Assembly (NCBI GenBank): GCA_028704195.1
Contig: JAQVLL010000118.1
Coordinates: forward strand, 1 to 6,555
Reading direction: 5' to 3'
From: Smithellaceae bacterium
GTDB lineage: Bacteria; Desulfobacterota; Syntrophia; Syntrophales; Smithellaceae
DNA: 6,555 nt
This document shows positions 5,995 to 6,555 of the stretch, piece by piece. Position numbers and translations under genes: made by a program. The notes beneath the pieces are model-generated. The model saw nothing but the letters and a program-made list of their open reading frames with translations, searched no databases and had not been told where the DNA came from. The stretch's first letter is position 1. Every line of letters starts with the position of its first letter.

Positions 5995-6555
5995 ATGAAC
6001 AGACCGCAACAAACTGTGTCGCCTTTGCGCAAACCTTACTGGCTGAAAGTGCGGCCGCCCTACGCCGATGGCTGCCGTGAAATCCGGTCAACCCTTTCCG
6101 GTCTGAAACTGCACACCGTCTGCCAGGAAGCGGCCTGTCCCAATATGGCGGAATGTTTTGCAAGCGGTACCGCCACTTTTTTAATCCTCGGAAATGTCTG
6201 CACAAGGAACTGTCTTTACTGCAATATTGCCCATGGCGTGCCTCAGAAAACAGACGAAAACGAAATTGAAAATGTGATTGCCGCCGTGCGGCAGATGCAA
6301 TTGCGTTATGTAGTCATTACATCCGTAACGCGAGATGATCTGCCCGATGGAGGCGCTGATGTGTTTGCCGGGGCCATTACAAGGCTTCATCAATCCATAC
6401 CCGACTGCAAAATCGAAGTCCTGATTCCCGATTTTCAGGGCAGCCGTGAGGCGCTGGAGAAAGTAGCAACCGCCGGCCCCGACGTGATCAACCACAACAT
6501 GGAGGTGGTTGAGCCGTTGTTTGCCCGCCTGCGTCCTCAGGGGAATTATCATTGT
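5995..6555 (+). CDS. lipA: Lipoyl synthase (LipA), N-terminal part
   Basis: This is a partial gene: 187 codons are visible of a usual length near 280-320. LipA is a radical SAM enzyme that inserts two sulfurs into an octanoyl chain attached to a carrier protein such as GcvH, giving the lipoyl cofactor. Both cluster motifs are visible. The auxiliary, sulfur-donating [4Fe-4S] cluster has Cys43, Cys48 and Cys54 (CxxxxCxxxxxC), and the SAM cluster has Cys69, Cys73 and Cys76 in CTRNCLYC. KPYWLKVRPP (13-22), CPNMAECF (48-55) and the segment VTRDDLPDGGADVF are also typical. The C-terminal RSSY motif lies beyond the window. The start is uncertain. ATG 5995 has GGA ten bases upstream and gives a typical LipA N-terminus; ATG 5980 and GTG 5971 are in frame and would add five or eight residues. 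Its place after the gcv genes fits supply of lipoate to GcvH. Confidence 0.96.
   Translation, partial: MNRPQQTVSPLRKPYWLKVRPPYADGCREIRSTLSGLKLHTVCQEAACPNMAECFASGTATFLILGNVCTRNCLYCNIAHGVPQKTDENEIENVIAAVRQMQLRYVVITSVTRDDLPDGGADVFAGAITRLHQSIPDCKIEVLIPDFQGSREALEKVATAGPDVINHNMEVVEPLFARLRPQGNYHC

Overview
The window is a glycine cleavage system (GCS) locus, probably from a sulfate-reducing or syntrophic member of the Desulfobacterota (former Deltaproteobacteria). The organism is inferred from three things: the P-protein split into two genes, a lipoate synthase gene nearby, and a small Cys-rich protein of a type I associate with anaerobes. No 16S or other taxonomic marker is present, so this is tentative. 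Base composition looks close to even and codon use appears uniform, with no sign of a mobile element, tRNA, rRNA or CRISPR array.

Layout. Positions 1-395 (minus strand) hold the N-terminal 131 residues of a HemN/HemW-like radical SAM protein that runs off the left edge. A divergent intergenic region (396-539) contains a plausible sigma-70-type promoter reading right. On the plus strand follow a divergent peptide deformylase (540-1097), gcvT (1130-2221), gcvH (2325-2723), gcvPA (2726-4051) and gcvPB (4063-5502). After a 222-base gap with strong palindromic structure come a 67-residue, eight-cysteine protein (5725-5928) and the first 187 codons of lipA (5995 to the right edge).

How the genes work together. 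GcvPA and GcvPB form the PLP-dependent glycine decarboxylase. It loads an aminomethyl group onto the lipoyl arm of GcvH (Lys66). GcvT then transfers the one-carbon unit to tetrahydrofolate and releases ammonia. LipA inserts the sulfurs that make the lipoyl group of GcvH, so its position downstream is functionally coherent. The dihydrolipoamide dehydrogenase (L-protein) and a lipoyl/octanoyl transferase are not in the window. The deformylase and the Cys-rich protein are the two members whose link to the GCS is not obvious, and they are the most interesting parts of the window together with the palindromic spacer. I did not find a clearly new system: most of the window is a conventional GCS operon.
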